The translations under genes and the position numbers were made by a program. Below, in pieces: positions 42,623 through 51,511 of a stretch of DNA of 64,000 nucleotides (positions are counted from its first letter, which is position 1; every line of letters begins with the position of its first letter). The notes beneath the pieces were generated by a model that saw only the letters and a program-made list of their open reading frames with translations, did no database searches and was not told where the DNA came from. This DNA comes from Prevotella sp. E13-27 (GTDB lineage: Bacteria; Bacteroidota; Bacteroidia; Bacteroidales; Bacteroidaceae), in contig NZ_JALPSC010000001.1 of NCBI RefSeq assembly GCF_023217965.1, positions 992,001-1,056,000 on the forward strand, read 5' to 3'.

Positions 42623-43414
42623 ATGAATACTACTTATATTACAAGGGGCGTATGGAAGAGCTTGGTGCTCTTTCTGATGTTTGCTTTTGCTGGCTGTTCT
42701 ACAATGGAAGAAGATAATAATGATGGAGCAACGTTTGCTACTTCAGCATATCCGGAGTGGAACATTAACCAGCTGCTTATGGGCAATGACCCTGTACCAA
42801 ACTGGATTGCACCCGACCCATCGAACTATGAGAGTTCTATGTTCATCATGGTTCAGTTGCAGGAAGAGTTGGTACGCTATTCTACCGATGCCGATTGCAT
42901 GACAGTGTTCATTGGCAACGAGTGCCGTGCCACCCCTTCAACACGTAACGTCAGCAAGAGCGGCAACATCTATTTCGTGCTGAAGATACGTGGCAACAAC
43001 GAGGACCGCAATGTTAACTTCAGCCTGCGCTATTATTGTGCAAAGCTGCATAAGATATTCACCCTAACAGGCAATGAGTCGTTCGCAACAGAGCGCACCT
43101 ATGGCGTTGACGAAGAGTTTGAGCCGCAGTTCCTGAATGGCGCTACGAAATATCCTATCATAAGCTATCTTGACGTGACTCTTCAGGACAACCCGCCATT
43201 CACTCCTTCCATCGAAGATGAAGTGGCAGTGTTTGTTGGCGATGAGTGTCGCGGCACAGGCAGGCTTGGCAAGAAGTTCAGCGTGTTGAGCAACACAGAT
43301 GGCGAGAACATGCAAGTGCGTTACTACAGCAAGGAGAAGAATGGTGTCTATACCTTTAATAAGCCTGTAGTAATAAATAAGAATACAACAAACAAGGTTA
43401 CATTAACATTTTAG
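42623..43414 (+). CDS. Lipoprotein with two VFxGxECRxT repeats
   Basis: The protein is 263 aa from the ATG at 42623, which places the lipobox (FAFAGC, Cys25) correctly; the ATG at 42602 adds a polar stretch encoded by the repeat edge. Two similar domains carry MTVFIGNECRATP (about residue 94) and VAVFVGDECRGTG (about 203). Each is followed by a strand pattern VNFSLRYYCAK / MQVRYYSKEKNG. A related segment lies near the end of the giant protein (LVAAFDQNGRCMGV...LFFSLWHYTTGK), which suggests paralogous domains across the operon. The next gene starts 5 bp later. Likely an outer-membrane partner of the giant protein. Confidence 0.8.
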   Translation: MNTTYITRGVWKSLVLFLMFAFAGCSTMEEDNNDGATFATSAYPEWNINQLLMGNDPVPNWIAPDPSNYESSMFIMVQLQEELVRYSTDADCMTVFIGNECRATPSTRNVSKSGNIYFVLKIRGNNEDRNVNFSLRYYCAKLHKIFTLTGNESFATERTYGVDEEFEPQFLNGATKYPIISYLDVTLQDNPPFTPSIEDEVAVFVGDECRGTGRLGKKFSVLSNTDGENMQVRYYSKEKNGVYTFNKPVVINKNTTNKVTLTF

Positions 43415-43419
43415 GAATT

Positions 43420-45114
43420 ATGAAACAGAATAAAAGACTATGGTATTTTTCTGGAATAATGGCTGTCGGCTGTCTGCTGGCTCTGAACAGTTGCGAGCAC
43501 GACATGGACAAGTATCAGAAGAAGCCAGTGCCGTCAGACGCAGAGCGTGTCAGCTATGCTGAGAAAGTGTTGGGCATAACTATCGACAAGCAGCAAGACT
43601 GGGTGCTCACAAAGGAATATAGCGTGAAGATTATTGCAGATGCTGACTTGCAGGACATCTTCGAGGTGCGTGTGCTCAACGCCCACCCCTATGCTGAAAC
43701 AAATGCCATACTGGCTTCCTCAGCGGCTACCAACGGCAATGAGGTAACACTCCGATTCCGTTCGCCATTCGTTGCCGACAGCATGCTCTATGCTGCCTGT
43801 GTGACGAAAGACGGCAAGTGCATAGCCCGTCCGTTCATACCTGGTGTAGATGCGTCGGTATCGTTCATTGACAAGGCACCTAATCAGGCATCTGCACGCA
43901 GATACAAGGCTGCAACGGTTATCAACCCGCCACAGAGCACTATGTCTTACATCAAAGACTACTACAGCTTCATTCGTGCACTGAAGAAGGCACTGCCTGA
44001 GGGTAATGACAACCGCACTGTCATTGGCGGCAGTGACTATACCAATATCATACAGGTACGCAAGAACCCATACGACACCAATAGTCTGTTGCTGGCATAT
44101 TTGGGCGGTAATAGTGGTCCTGACGATGATCTTTTTTACGTCTGGTATCCTGGTGGAACGACTGAGAACAAAGACTCCTTCCACATCATAGACAACTATC
44201 CTGCCGGCTGGATTACACCTAAGATGTCATTCGAAATGCAGGCTTATGAAGTGCCAAGTCACTATCTCAACGGACGCGACAGTTATGGCAATCTGTGTAC
44301 CTACTTCTCACAGGGCGACATACTTGACCTACACCTGATGAAGAATGGCAATCTGCTTGACGACACCTCTTCACGAGTAAAGGTATATATGTTCAATGGC
44401 TATGTGTTCGTGGGATGTGAGGATGGTGACAACTGGGACTACAACGACCGTATGTTCTGGATGCCCTATGGTGCCGACCGTGTAGAGAAGGCCGAGGGTC
44501 TTCCTGTTCCGCCAGAGCCATCTGAACCAAAGGTATGGACATATGTATGGGAGGACAAGGACTATGGCGACTACGACTTGAACGACTGCGTGATAGAGGT
44601 TCAGGAAAACAAGAACGACCGCACAAAGCTTGACATCACGCTCGTGGCTCTCGGCGGTGCCCGTCAGCTGTGGCTTGGCTTCGACAATAAGAATGCTAAG
44701 ACATACAAGGACTATACACCTGTGTGGAACAAGGAGCTTCACTCACTGCTGGACGTAGCAACCGGAACCTTGGTGAACACCGGTCGCGCATCGGCTAATC
44801 CCGTAAAAATAACGCTGCCTAAACCGGAAGGCTTCGACTTCCAGACCTGCTCTTTCGTGCTCGGTGCAAAGCACTCTGATGAAGACAAGAATATGATGGA
44901 CTATGACAACGACTTCTACTACATCAAGATTGCTACCGTAGGTCAGGATCCTCATGGCATCGTCATTCCTGAAAAGTGGCAGTGGCCTACTGAGACGACA
45001 TGCATCAAGGATGCCTATCCTAAGTTCAACACATGGTCGGCCGACCACACAAAGGCACAGGACTGGTATAAATATCCAGTAAGTGGAAAAGTTGTAAAGA
45101 GGGATAAGAAGTGA
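43420..45114 (+). CDS. LruC-domain lipoprotein (DUF4842-type)
   Basis: The 564-aa lipoprotein has lipobox LALNSC (Cys24 or so) and DMDKY just after. The N-terminal half is beta-rich (VIADADLQDIFEVRVLNAHP). The C-terminal LruC/DUF4842 domain at about 360-560 has YVWEDKDYGDYDLNDCVIEV, the conserved acidic DYDLND typical of these calcium-dependent surface proteins, and the ending WPTETTCIKDAYPKFNTWSA. It is the last gene of the operon with 31561 and 42623 (5-bp spacing). It converges with the VanZ gene 12 bp downstream, and I see no terminator hairpin between. Confidence 0.9.
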   Translation: MKQNKRLWYFSGIMAVGCLLALNSCEHDMDKYQKKPVPSDAERVSYAEKVLGITIDKQQDWVLTKEYSVKIIADADLQDIFEVRVLNAHPYAETNAILASSAATNGNEVTLRFRSPFVADSMLYAACVTKDGKCIARPFIPGVDASVSFIDKAPNQASARRYKAATVINPPQSTMSYIKDYYSFIRALKKALPEGNDNRTVIGGSDYTNIIQVRKNPYDTNSLLLAYLGGNSGPDDDLFYVWYPGGTTENKDSFHIIDNYPAGWITPKMSFEMQAYEVPSHYLNGRDSYGNLCTYFSQGDILDLHLMKNGNLLDDTSSRVKVYMFNGYVFVGCEDGDNWDYNDRMFWMPYGADRVEKAEGLPVPPEPSEPKVWTYVWEDKDYGDYDLNDCVIEVQENKNDRTKLDITLVALGGARQLWLGFDNKNAKTYKDYTPVWNKELHSLLDVATGTLVNTGRASANPVKITLPKPEGFDFQTCSFVLGAKHSDEDKNMMDYDNDFYYIKIATVGQDPHGIVIPEKWQWPTETTCIKDAYPKFNTWSADHTKAQDWYKYPVSGKVVKRDKK

Positions 45115-45126
45115 GAGGTCTCACCT

Positions 45127-45516
45127 CTAACCTCTAACATATTTCATAATCATTCCGCAGGCTGCACCGATAGTGCAGCCTGTTGTGTTTGCTGCAAGGT
45201 CGAGCCATTCGCCAGCGCGGGTGGCGGTGCATGTCTCCTGGATAATCTCTATGACTCCGCTCATCAGCGCTGGCGCAAGCCATGCGAAGAGAAACAGGCG
45301 CAGCGGCTGAAGAGTGCTGCGCCGGCGCAGATACTCCCACCAGATGATGCTTGTCAGCGTGCCATACATCACGAAATGTGTCCATTTGTCAATGAAAGCC
45401 ACGTTACGCAACTCAGGAATATCGGGCGGCATGAACCAGATAGAAAGATACCATATCAGCGCTGTACACAACAGCGAAAACCTATAATTTGATAGGAAAA
45501 CACGCATTTTAGTCAT
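45127..45516 (-). CDS. VanZ-family membrane protein
   Basis: The 129-aa protein has about four hydrophobic segments and the family pattern DKWTHFVMYGTLT...GVIEIIQ...RAGEWLDLAANTTG. Members are found in glycopeptide-resistance clusters but also as lone genes of unknown role in Bacteroidetes. It has its own promoter: TATTTTTGC on this strand at about 45535-45545. Divergent from the NSS transporter. Confidence 0.87.
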   Translation of the reverse strand: MTKMRVFLSNYRFSLLCTALIWYLSIWFMPPDIPELRNVAFIDKWTHFVMYGTLTSIIWWEYLRRRSTLQPLRLFLFAWLAPALMSGVIEIIQETCTATRAGEWLDLAANTTGCTIGAACGMIMKYVRG

Positions 45517-45529
45517 AATTATTCAAAAA

Positions 45530-45575
45530 CGAGGTGCAAAAATAATATATTTTTATAATTTTGCAAAGTTTTTCT
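45530..45575. promoter_or_regulatory. Divergent promoters between VanZ and NSS transporter
   Basis: GCAAAAATA (complement TATTTTTGC) faces left towards VanZ. TATAATTTTGCAAAG (about 45553-45567) faces right towards the transporter. Both match TAnnTTTGC. Confidence 0.6.
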
Positions 45576-45586
45576 TACAATTTGAT

Positions 45587-46948
45587 ATGTCACAAACAGA
45601 AAGAGGTAATTTTGCGTCAAAGATAGGCATCATCCTTGCTACTGCCGGCTCTGCCGTAGGCTTGGGCAATGTGTGGCGTTTTCCATATCTGGCAGGCGAG
45701 AACGGCGGTGCCGTGTTCATCATCATCTATTTCGCGTGTGTGCTTCTGTTGGGCATCCCCTGCATGCTCAGCGAGTTCATCATAGGTCGTCATGCACAGT
45801 CGAACACCGCGCGTGCCTATCGTAAAATGTCAGGCGGCACGGCATGGACCATTGTGGGGTTCATGGGTGTGCTCACCGGCTTCCTCATCACTGGCTACTA
45901 TGCCGTCGTCAGCGGATGGTGTCTGCAGTACATGTGGGCATCCATAGTAGGACACATGTCGGGCGAGCCCGCCTATTTCCAGCAGTACTTCACCTCTTTC
46001 ACCCAAAGCGGCTTCAAGCCGTTGATATGGCTGTTAGTAATAATGTCAATGACGTTCTTCATAGTGCGCAGCGGTGTCCAGAGCGGCATTGAGCGGGCGT
46101 CAAAAGTGCTCATGCCTACCCTATTCATCCTGCTGCTCATCATCGTCGTGGCATCGTGCATGCTCCCCAACGCCGAGGCAGGCATACTTTTCATGCTGAA
46201 GCCCGACTGGTCGTCAGTAACCCACGACGTGTTCCTCTCCGCACTGGGACAGTCGTTCTACTCGCTCTCCATTGCCATGGGCTGTTTGTGCACCTATGCC
46301 AGCTATTTCACACGTAAGACCAACCTCTCTAACTCTGCCATTCAGATAAGCGTCATAGACCTTTTCATAGCCATTCTGGCAGGTCTCATGATCTTCCCCG
46401 CAGCATTCTCCGTGGGTGTAAGACCCGACAGTGGTCCGTCGCTCATCTTCATAACCCTTCCCAACGTGTTCCAGCAGGCTTTTGGAGCCTCACAGGTGCT
46501 TCAGTACAGCATGTCACTGATGTTCTACTCGCTGCTAACCCTTGCCGCCCTCACGTCGCTAATGTCGCTCGTAGAGGTAGCTACGGCATTCTGTCATGAA
46601 GAGCTGAAGATCTCGCGTCGCAATGCCACACTGCTCGTCGTAACATCGGCCTCGCTCATCGGTGTGTTCTGTTCGCTGTCACTGAGCGGCTATGACGGTC
46701 TCACGGTTCTGGGAATGTCTCTCTTCGACCTCTTTGACTTCGTCACTGGTCAGATATTCCTGCCCATCGTAGGTTTCCTCACATGCATCTTCATTGGCTG
46801 GGTGGTGCCCCGCAAGGTGGTATATGACGAGTTCACTAACGACGGTACTCTGCGCGACACGTTCTTCCGTCTCTTCCTATTCCTCGTGCGCTTCGTCTGT
46901 CCGCTCTGCATCCTCGCCATCTTCCTCCACCAGTTAGGAGTGTTCTAG
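45587..46948 (+). CDS. Sodium-dependent (NSS family) transporter
   Basis: The 453-aa protein has about 11-12 membrane spans. The first helix has the LeuT-type signature AGSAVGLGNVWRFPYLAG, and the next PCMLSEFIIGRHAQ. It likely imports an amino acid or related amine with sodium; the substrate is not readable. Length fits bacterial family members. It is a single-gene unit with its own promoter and converges with the ParE-type toxin gene 3 bp after its stop. Confidence 0.92.
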   Translation: MSQTERGNFASKIGIILATAGSAVGLGNVWRFPYLAGENGGAVFIIIYFACVLLLGIPCMLSEFIIGRHAQSNTARAYRKMSGGTAWTIVGFMGVLTGFLITGYYAVVSGWCLQYMWASIVGHMSGEPAYFQQYFTSFTQSGFKPLIWLLVIMSMTFFIVRSGVQSGIERASKVLMPTLFILLLIIVVASCMLPNAEAGILFMLKPDWSSVTHDVFLSALGQSFYSLSIAMGCLCTYASYFTRKTNLSNSAIQISVIDLFIAILAGLMIFPAAFSVGVRPDSGPSLIFITLPNVFQQAFGASQVLQYSMSLMFYSLLTLAALTSLMSLVEVATAFCHEELKISRRNATLLVVTSASLIGVFCSLSLSGYDGLTVLGMSLFDLFDFVTGQIFLPIVGFLTCIFIGWVVPRKVVYDEFTNDGTLRDTFFRLFLFLVRFVCPLCILAIFLHQLGVF

Positions 46949-46951
46949 GGA

Positions 46952-47263
46952 TCACTTTGTCTGTCTGGCTTGTGCCTTTGGCTCACGTCTGGTGTCCCAG
47001 AAAGCGGCTATGTAGAGGGCATCGCCTTTGACATAATAGACAATCTTGTTGAGCCGACGTACTATGATGCTTCGGTAGCATTGTTTACGATGGGCGAAAA
47101 GAGGGTCTATCTTGCCCATCGTGGGCATGTCGGCCAAGGCATGCGTAGCCTGTTCAACCTCGTCCATGAATTCCTGACGGATGCGCTCGCCAAAATCCCG
47201 CAGGACATATTCCTCTACCTGATGCAACTGGGCGGCAGCTTGCTTGTGCCAGTGAATCTTCAT
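46952..47263 (-). CDS. ParE/RelE-type toxin
   Basis: The 103-aa protein has the family layout WHKQAAAQLHQVEEYVLRDF, HALADMPTMGK and YRSIIVRRLNKIVYYV, then LYIAAFWDTRREP. ParE members poison gyrase while RelE members cleave mRNA. RRLNKIVYYV and the WDTRR end favour ParE-like, but I cannot decide. The start overlaps the stop of the antitoxin gene by 4 nt. Confidence 0.88.
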   Translation of the reverse strand: MKIHWHKQAAAQLHQVEEYVLRDFGERIRQEFMDEVEQATHALADMPTMGKIDPLFAHRKQCYRSIIVRRLNKIVYYVKGDALYIAAFWDTRREPKAQARQTK

Positions 47264-47502
47264 ACGCTTACTTTTTCCTTGTGGTGGAACACTTCGTCGT
47301 TAGTCAGGTACTCACCGGCCTCAAAGGCGGCTTCTGCCTCGTCAAGCATTTCGTCAATCTCCTGCATCGTGTAGGGGCGCAACCGCTCGTTTTCCTCTTT
47401 CTTTGCTTGCTCTATGAGGTGTTCCCCCACCCAGCGCATATTGTTCGGCGAGAGTGTGCCATAGAGATAGTCAAGAAGACTTGTTAGTGTCGCTGTACTC
47501 AT
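47260..47502 (-). CDS. Antitoxin of ParE/RelE pair
   Basis: The 80-aa protein is acidic and helical (MRWVGEHLIEQAKKEENERL ... EIDEMLDEAEAAFEAGE). The tail YLTNDEVFHH is typical of toxin-wrapping antitoxins. It precedes and overlaps the toxin gene. The promoter on this strand is TATATTTGC at 47536-47544. Expected to neutralise the toxin and repress the operon. Confidence 0.85.
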   Translation of the reverse strand: MSTATLTSLLDYLYGTLSPNNMRWVGEHLIEQAKKEENERLRPYTMQEIDEMLDEAEAAFEAGEYLTNDEVFHHKEKVSV

Positions 47503-47596
47503 AACATTTCCTTTATGTTAATTGGTTTCGATGGTGCAAATATACAACAATTTCCCGATAATCCTGCGCTTTCAGCGGTTTTTTAACGCGTCACGG

Positions 47597-47665
47597 GATC
47601 ATGGGGACAGATACTGTTTTTGAAGTGAATTCAACGAATTCATTCAAAAACCTGTCCCCATGATC
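47597..47665. repeat. GATC hairpin element, copy 1
   Basis: The 69-bp near-perfect palindrome starts GATCATGGGGACAG and ends CTGTCCCCATGATC, with TTTTTGAAGTGAATTC paired to GAATTCATTCAAAAA in the centre. Copies at 47997 and 55084 differ by a few bases. Confidence 0.85.
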
Positions 47666-47679
47666 TCCGCGTTGTATTC

Positions 47680-47945
47680 GGGGACAAAAGTACTTTTTTT
47701 CTGAATCCCCAAAGAAAAAGCTCGAAAAAAGCTAGAAGTTGAGGGCTTCTGGCTTTGTTTTTTTTTGTATTAGAAAATGTAGTTCTGCCAATTTCGTAAT
47801 CCGTTATTGGCAGTTCTGTAATCCAAATATGACTAAGCCAAAAACCAAACTCGTCGACTTTGGTCACCAAACTCGTCGACTTTGGTCACCAAACTCGACG
47901 AGTTTGTAAAATAGTATCGTCAGAACCACATCGCAATTCAGTTTT
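47680..47945. repeat. Mixed repeats with hairpin and 22-bp array
   Basis: 47680-47765 (GGGGACAAAAGTAC ... AAAGCTAGAAGTTGAGGGCTTCTGGCTTTG then T-run) is a terminator-like hairpin and is homologous to 54971-55050. 47850-47905 holds three 22-bp units (CAAACTCGTCGACTTTGGTCAC). It runs into the reverse complement of the part of repeat R around GAATTGCGATGTGGTTC. Confidence 0.7.
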
Positions 47946-47996
47946 GGCTATGCTACAGTTCAGTCTAAACAATGCCATAGCGTAGTCAGTACTATG

Positions 47997-48061
47997 GATC
48001 ATGGGGACAGGTTGTTTGAAGTGAATTCAACGAATTCATTCAAAAACCTGTCCCCATGATC
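47997..48061. repeat. GATC hairpin element, copy 2
   Basis: The 65-bp near-perfect palindrome has the same ends as copy 1; the left arm reads CAGGTTGTTTGAAGTG. It lies 70 bp after the end of a minus-strand gene that stops at 48131. Confidence 0.85.
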
Positions 48062-48130
48062 TTGTTTGTTCAAAGAACGATATCGTTTACCTCACGCGGG
48101 GTACAGAACCCGAGCGGGGAGCGTTCAGTT

Positions 48131-49219
48131 CTACGGCTCAATGGTGAACACAAACTTGATGCCATTGCCATCACCATAAATATCTCCGATGAACGATACG
48201 CTGGAGGCATTGCCGGTCCAGGTCCTTTTTACTTCGTTGCCCGACCAGCCTGTGCCTGATACGTCACAAAACCCATTAGTCACTACTACTTCAATCTTGG
48301 TGAAGTTGCCGAGGGTGGTGGTAAATGTTCCGTTTTCCTCGAAACTCTTTTCGTCGAAGTCTATAGAGCCGGCATTTATAGTGACACCGTCCTTGGTGAA
48401 AGAATTTCCACTGCCGGTTATATCATCGTTGTTCCACGTTACGGTGATGGGGGGAGCCATCTTCAGCATGCTCTGGTAGTATTTGCCGGCAGCAAAGGTC
48501 ACGCTGGCCTTAGAGCAGGTGTAGGTCTTGCTGTCGCTGCCTGTGGCAGAGAATCTGACGGCCTGATCGCTGACGGCGGGCAGGGCGACATAGAGCTCGC
48601 TCGTAGCCAAAGCGGGGGTGATGACGTAGTTCTGCGCACCAATGGTGATGGTCAGCGAATTCACGTCGATGGTAGCCGAGCCGTTGGCATTCTTGGTGGT
48701 GAACTTGAAGATAGCATTCTGTGCGACCAGCTTCGTGACGCCAGCCAGGTTGTGATTATCCTTGTCTATAGTGGCCGTGCCTACGCGCACTTCGGGGCAG
48801 TTACCGATGGTGCCGCCCTGCGCGGCCAGTGCTGTTGCGACATCAGCACCCGTGTTGGCGGCGTTGGCAGCCGATGCAGGATAGACTATCTTACATGCTG
48901 TGTTGTTGGCCAGCGATGAAGGAATGGTGAACGTGATGGTAACGGTCGAACCGTTGATGCTCGATACCGTAGCTACGCGCTTCACGTTGCTCGTTCCGTC
49001 GTTGTACAGGATGGCAAACTGATCGTCAGCTTCCCACGTCGAGGCGATGTTGCTTCCGTCGATGCTCAGGGCGCGGGTCGTGGCGTCGTCGGAGCTGACG
49101 GTTGCGGTGATGGTTATCTCGTTGTTATCGGGTTGCTGGGCGATGTCGTTGTCGTCGTTGCTGCAAGCGGCAAATGTCAGAGCCAGTGCAGCCATCATGA
49201 AAATCTTTGTTGCTTTCAT
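48131..49219 (-). CDS. Fimbrillin-family lipoprotein, distal gene of fimbrial operon
   Basis: The 362-aa lipoprotein has signal and lipobox TFAACS (Cys19) followed by NDDND, the usual Bacteroidales outer-membrane sorting pattern. The body is beta-rich, starting EITITATVSSDDATTRA and continuing WEADDQFAILYNDG, typical of fimbrillin-like subunits that are exported as lipoproteins and cleaved for type V pilus assembly. The C-terminal ~100 residues (PITVTWNNDDITGSGNSF ... IKFVFTIEP) differ from the other subunits, so it may be a tip protein. Last gene of the operon; 36 bp after the previous gene. Confidence 0.82.
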   Translation of the reverse strand: MKATKIFMMAALALTFAACSNDDNDIAQQPDNNEITITATVSSDDATTRALSIDGSNIASTWEADDQFAILYNDGTSNVKRVATVSSINGSTVTITFTIPSSLANNTACKIVYPASAANAANTGADVATALAAQGGTIGNCPEVRVGTATIDKDNHNLAGVTKLVAQNAIFKFTTKNANGSATIDVNSLTITIGAQNYVITPALATSELYVALPAVSDQAVRFSATGSDSKTYTCSKASVTFAAGKYYQSMLKMAPPITVTWNNDDITGSGNSFTKDGVTINAGSIDFDEKSFEENGTFTTTLGNFTKIEVVVTNGFCDVSGTGWSGNEVKRTWTGNASSVSFIGDIYGDGNGIKFVFTIEP

Positions 49220-49255
49220 TGTCGTTTCATTTTTATGGGTTCTACACTGTGTGGA

Positions 49256-50239
49256 TTAGAATGAGAAGGGATCGCCCCCAGGTGTGTATGGATCACTGCC
49301 AGGAATGACATCACCGCTACCAGCCTGCTCCTGTGCCTGTCCGCCTGCGAGTGTCTCGCCGGTGGTCCAGTCCTGTACGGTGACGCTTGCCACCTCAATC
49401 CTGTTCTTACCCACTACGAGGTTGAAGGTGTAGCTGTTGCCTGCCTCCAGTTCGGGGATGCCCTTCACGAGGAGGGTGCTGCCTTCGCCGTCGCTCAGCT
49501 GGATGAAGCGGGCGCCGCTGTCACCATAGCCAGGCACTACGAGGGCGGTGAAGGTGGAGTTCTGACTCCAGCCCCACCCATCGTTGCTGCCCTGTGCGTA
49601 TGGCTGGATTTCGGTGCTGCTGCCCGTGGGATTGCCGTCGGCAATGCCGCTGGCTTCGCTGTAGATGCGTACGTTGTCGACGGTCTTCTGGTCGTCACGG
49701 TACTGGCTACCGAAGCCGCTGATGCGTACGATGACGCGGGCCATCTTGCGCTCCAGCTGCATCTGGATGTCGCTGCCGCCCTCGGGACGTGAGATCACCT
49801 GCTGGCGGGTCATGTAGTCGGCGAGGGCTATCTTTGCCACGCTGCTCTGGTCGGTGGGCACGGTGAAGGTGGTCATCGACGTGCCGGTGGTTGCAGGATA
49901 GTAGGCCGAGAAGGTGAGCATGTTCTGTGTCCAGAGGAGGAACTTGTTGGGCACTGCCTCAGTCCATGTCTGGTCTTCGGTTGACGTACACTGGAAGAGA
50001 ACGGCCTCCTGGTCGTTGGTGCTGACGGCAATCTGGTCGCCGGCGTTGAACTCGCGCTGCGTGTCGTCGGTGGCGATGGCGTTGCTGCGGGTGGTGCCCT
50101 GGAGCGAGCCTACGGAGAAATTAAGACTCACGGCATTGTCGGGACGGAAGCCTGTTGTGACCTCGTCGTCGCTCTGGCAGCTGGCGAGGGTGCCCATGAG
50201 GGCGAGGGCTGCCATGGAAAGATATTTTGTTGCTTTCAT
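49256..50239 (-). CDS. Fimbrillin-family lipoprotein
   Basis: The protein is 327 aa from MKATKYLSMAALALM (50239), which sets the lipobox TLASC correctly. The fimbrillin-like pattern is SLNFSVGSLQGTTRSNAI, then FNAGDQIAVS, LLWTQNMLTFSAYYPAT and the late strand NRIEVASVTVQDWTTGETLAGG. That DWTEG-type strand recurs in two neighbours. Likely a pilus subunit. It has a short Gly/Pro-rich end (PGSDPYTPGGDPFSF). Confidence 0.85.
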   Translation of the reverse strand: MKATKYLSMAALALMGTLASCQSDDEVTTGFRPDNAVSLNFSVGSLQGTTRSNAIATDDTQREFNAGDQIAVSTNDQEAVLFQCTSTEDQTWTEAVPNKFLLWTQNMLTFSAYYPATTGTSMTTFTVPTDQSSVAKIALADYMTRQQVISRPEGGSDIQMQLERKMARVIVRISGFGSQYRDDQKTVDNVRIYSEASGIADGNPTGSSTEIQPYAQGSNDGWGWSQNSTFTALVVPGYGDSGARFIQLSDGEGSTLLVKGIPELEAGNSYTFNLVVGKNRIEVASVTVQDWTTGETLAGGQAQEQAGSGDVIPGSDPYTPGGDPFSF

Positions 50240-50443
50240 ATTGTTGTTTTCTTTTGACATAAATTACTTACTTTCTTTTTTAACATGTAATTGCCATGTA
50301 ATTGACCATGTAATTTCTCATATAATTCTATTCGTGAATAATTAATGGATAATTCTTCGCTCATTGCTTTCTTCTTATAGGTGCTCAGGCGAGCTAGCTC
50401 GGAGCGTGGTAATTCGTGTTAAAATAATAAATTCACGCTTCAC
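50240..50443. other. Intergenic gap inside fimbrial operon
   Basis: 204 bp. It holds repeats of CATGTAATTGCCATGTAATT, an AT-rich tract related to 1391-1465 and 18940-18990, and a palindrome GCGAGCTAGCTCGG (about 50391-50404). A second promoter for the two distal genes could lie here, but no clear -7 box is seen. Confidence 0.5.
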
Positions 50444-51469
50444 TTACTCCGTGCCGAGGTTGTCGCCGGGCTGGTCTTCCCATGAGCTGGCGCTGAAGGC
50501 GCGGGCATTGAGGGTCACGGTGTCATAGCCTACGGTGAGGGGCAGCGTGTAGTGCTTGCCCTGCTCCAGGGTGATGGCCTCGGTGTTGGTCCATGAGAAC
50601 GAGCGCGTGCCAATCTTGAACGATACGGTCAGGGCACCGGCGGCAATGGTTTGCGGCACGACGATGGCCTCGTAGGTGGCATGGCTGTGCATGTCGGCAT
50701 CGGTGCCAGCGGTGAAGGCGCACTGGTTAGCGAGGATGTCGGCAGCAACGGGAGTAGCGGCGGCGGTCACGGTGCCGTAGTTCTCGTTGGCAGTCTCCAT
50801 GGCATTGAACTGGTAGCCGGCGTTGGTGCCCTTGATGGTGAACTCGGTGATGTCCGAGGCGTTGTTCAGCTTCGGGGCAACCTTGTAGAACTCGTTGGCC
50901 AGGTCGAGCGTCACGTCGAGCTTGGCCAGGGCGTGGTAGAAGTTGATGACCAACTTGCCGTTCTGCATCAGCGTCTCCTCGATAGAGGGGTTGGCGATGG
51001 TCTTAGTCGGCATGGTCAGCAGGTCCTGCTGCTTCAGCTTGGCCTCGGTGCTCTGGTCGGCAGCCACGGTGAGGTCGGCACCGACGATGAATTCATAGTC
51101 GCTGAATGTCTTGCCCTGCTTGTAGGCGGCAGTCACGGTGATGCTCTGCTGGTCGTTCTGCCAGAGCATACGGTTCACGGGTGTCCACTCAGTGCCGTCA
51201 AACTGTACGGTATTGAAGTAACTGTAGGTGGCTGATGTGGGGTTGACAATCTTCACCTGGAACTGCTGACCGTTCTGGTTCACGTCGCTGCCAGTGATGC
51301 TGGCGCGGGTGGTGGCGATGGTGGGGTCAACGAGGTTGGTGGTGAAGCGCATCACGCCGTCCTCGGGGAACTGCGACTGCTGCTGTACGGTCTCGATAGC
51401 GTCGTCGCTGGAGCAAGCCGTCAGCACCATGGCTGCTGCGGCTGCGAAGAAAATGTTTTTGATTTTCAT
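50444..51469 (-). CDS. Fimbrillin-family lipoprotein
   Basis: This 341-aa lipoprotein has a signal and lipobox VLTACS, then SDDAIETV. The beta-rich body has VMRFTTNLVDPTIATTRASI, an early fimbrillin strand, and EWTPVNRMLWQNDQQSITVTA, with a late HYTLPLTVGYDTVTLNARAFSASSW. The last strand is less like DWTEG than in its neighbours. Likely a structural or accessory subunit. 42 bp from the preceding gene. Confidence 0.84.
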   Translation of the reverse strand: MKIKNIFFAAAAAMVLTACSSDDAIETVQQQSQFPEDGVMRFTTNLVDPTIATTRASITGSDVNQNGQQFQVKIVNPTSATYSYFNTVQFDGTEWTPVNRMLWQNDQQSITVTAAYKQGKTFSDYEFIVGADLTVAADQSTEAKLKQQDLLTMPTKTIANPSIEETLMQNGKLVINFYHALAKLDVTLDLANEFYKVAPKLNNASDITEFTIKGTNAGYQFNAMETANENYGTVTAAATPVAADILANQCAFTAGTDADMHSHATYEAIVVPQTIAAGALTVSFKIGTRSFSWTNTEAITLEQGKHYTLPLTVGYDTVTLNARAFSASSWEDQPGDNLGTE

Positions 51470-51511
51470 AATACTTTAATTTGATTTGATTATAAATAAT
51501 GAAATAAAATG

